Below, in pieces: positions 5,942 through 6,872 of a DNA stretch of 6,872 bases; position 1 is the first letter of the stretch, and each line of letters starts with the position of its first letter. The notes under the pieces were generated by a model. The model was not told the DNA's origin. It did no database searches and saw nothing but the letters and a program-made list of their open reading frames with translations. A program made the translations under genes and the position numbers. Source of the DNA: Candidatus Aegiribacteria sp. (GTDB lineage Bacteria > Fermentibacterota > Fermentibacteria > Fermentibacterales > JCC-6); the NCBI GenBank assembly GCA_030642525.1, contig DAOWNO010000111.1, forward strand, positions 1-6,872, read 5' to 3'.

Positions 5942-6872
5942 ACATCAAGGAAAGACTTAAAATTCCGCCAACCCGTATGCCCGAGCAGGATCCATCCGTA
6001 AGGATCACCAATGTGGAAGAAGTTCCCCTTGGCTATACCCCGGAGATGGCCATGCTGGAAGCGAAGAGGTGTGTTCAATGCAAAACTCCGTTCTGTGTGG
6101 AAGGATGTCCTGTCGGAATTGACATTCCCGGCTTTATCAAATTGATAGAGGACGGAGATTTTCGCGGAGCGATAAATAAGATGAAGGAGAAGAATCTCCT
6201 CCCCGCCATCTGCGGCAGGGTATGTCCTCAGGAGGAACAGTGTCAGCTGGTATGCACAATAGGAAAGGCACATAAAGATCCCTGCAAAGCCGTGATGATC
6301 GGAAAACTCGAGCGGTTCATAGCGGACTGGGAACGGGAACAGGGAGAGTATGATCTTCCGCCCGAAGTCAAACCTTCAGGGAGGAAGGTTGCCGTCATCG
6401 GAGCAGGGCCTGCGGGTCTGACGGTTGCCGGCGACCTGATCAGGTTCGGACATTCCGTGACCGTGTTTGAAGCTCTTCACAAGGCTGGAGGTGTACTGGT
6501 TTACGGAATTCCCGAATTCAGGCTCCCCAAAGCAATTGTCCAGGGGGAAATTGATTATCTGGAAAAACTCGGTGTCAATTTCCGATATAATTTTGTTGTC
6601 GGCAAGACAGCTCCGGTAAGTCAGCTTATCGAGGATTTTGACGCTGTATTTATCGGAACCGGGGCAGGGCTTCCACGATTCATGAGAGTCGATGGAGAAA
6701 ATCTTCTGGGTGTTCTATCCGCAAATGAGTATCTGACAAGGGCCAACCTGATGAAAGCCTACAGTTTTCCGGAAACCGATACACCTATAGTAACAGGGAA
6801 GAAAGTAATCACTGTCGGTGGCGGAAACGTTGCTATGGACTGCGCCAGAACTGCGCTGAGGATGGGCGCCGA
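5938..6872 (+). CDS. nfnB: NfnB / GltA-like FAD, [4Fe-4S] oxidoreductase subunit, 3' end outside the window
   Basis: The large subunit partner of NfnA, often annotated 'glutamate synthase (NADPH), homotetrameric' or GltA. It binds NADP(H) and FAD and takes electrons through two [4Fe-4S] clusters. The window holds 311 codons of a protein usually near 465 residues. The N-terminal cluster domain has C45, C48, C53 and C57 (CVQCKTPFCVEGCP), then C92, C96, C102, C106 and C116. The FAD Rossmann loop GAGPAG is at 155-160, followed by the family segment GGVLVYGIPEFRLPK (184-198). A second Rossmann loop GGGNVA at 294-299 marks the pyridine-nucleotide domain, which runs off the edge. ATG 5938 overlaps the nfnA stop by four bases and has GGAGG at 5923-5927, ten bases upstream. 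The frame is open throughout. No glutamate synthase large subunit is seen, and pairing with nfnA argues for bifurcation rather than GOGAT; an archaeal-style SudA role is the alternative. Confidence 0.9.
   Translation, partial: MNIKERLKIPPTRMPEQDPSVRITNVEEVPLGYTPEMAMLEAKRCVQCKTPFCVEGCPVGIDIPGFIKLIEDGDFRGAINKMKEKNLLPAICGRVCPQEEQCQLVCTIGKAHKDPCKAVMIGKLERFIADWEREQGEYDLPPEVKPSGRKVAVIGAGPAGLTVAGDLIRFGHSVTVFEALHKAGGVLVYGIPEFRLPKAIVQGEIDYLEKLGVNFRYNFVVGKTAPVSQLIEDFDAVFIGTGAGLPRFMRVDGENLLGVLSANEYLTRANLMKAYSFPETDTPIVTGKKVITVGGGNVAMDCARTALRMGA

Noticed and set aside
5480..6273. Several - strand open frames opposite nfnA and nfnB
   Set aside because: Conserved motifs of nfnA and nfnB fix the + strand as coding; the antisense frames show no domain.
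5938..6872. Calling this gene gltD (glutamate synthase small subunit)
   Set aside because: No gltB large subunit is seen and the gene is translationally coupled to nfnA, which fits NfnB better; gltB elsewhere in the genome cannot be excluded from this window.
1..6872. Mobile element, CRISPR array, tRNA or rRNA
   Set aside because: Reading both strands showed no transposase-like protein, no regularly spaced direct repeats and no cloverleaf or rRNA-like sequence.

Overview
The window reads as ordinary, gene-dense bacterial chromosome with four recognisable protein genes and short regulatory gaps. No mobile element, CRISPR array, rRNA or tRNA was seen. Two points suggest an anaerobe with ferredoxin-based energy metabolism. 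The first is an NfnAB-type pair (electron-bifurcating NADH/ferredoxin:NADP+ oxidoreductase). The second is a large protein joining two receiver domains to a PEP/pyruvate-binding ATP-grasp domain, a family I associate with Bacteroidota and other FCB-group lineages. The taxon is inference only; nothing here fixes it.

Layout. Positions 1-267 hold no gene I can name. There is a possible gene tail ending at 135 (or in another frame at 149), several small dyads, and a good sigma70-like promoter at 203-231. On the + strand, 268-3348 encodes the REC-REC-PPDK_N protein of about 1,026 residues. It lacks the phosphohistidine and PEP-barrel domains needed for a true PEP synthase or pyruvate phosphate dikinase. 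A hairpin at 3373-3394 lies between this gene and the convergent gdhA and can serve as terminator, best for gdhA. gdhA (4773-3421, - strand) encodes a complete hexameric-type, probably NADP-specific glutamate dehydrogenase. A 301-bp divergent control region (4774-5074) holds a 20-bp near-perfect palindrome, a consensus-like promoter facing right, and a second dyad over the predicted start of rightward transcription. The nfnA-nfnB operon (5075 to beyond the window end) follows, its two genes overlapping by four bases; nfnB is cut at the edge after 311 codons.

How the genes fit together. NfnAB interconverts NADH plus reduced ferredoxin with NADPH. An NADP-dependent glutamate dehydrogenase can use that NADPH to fix ammonium onto 2-oxoglutarate. 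Their divergent arrangement around a shared control region suggests that NADPH supply and ammonium assimilation are co-regulated. The REC-REC-PPDK_N gene is convergent to gdhA and separately transcribed, so a link to the other three is only a guess. It is the least understood item: an apparent phospho-signalling input joined to an ATP- and possibly pyruvate/PEP-binding module with no known output.
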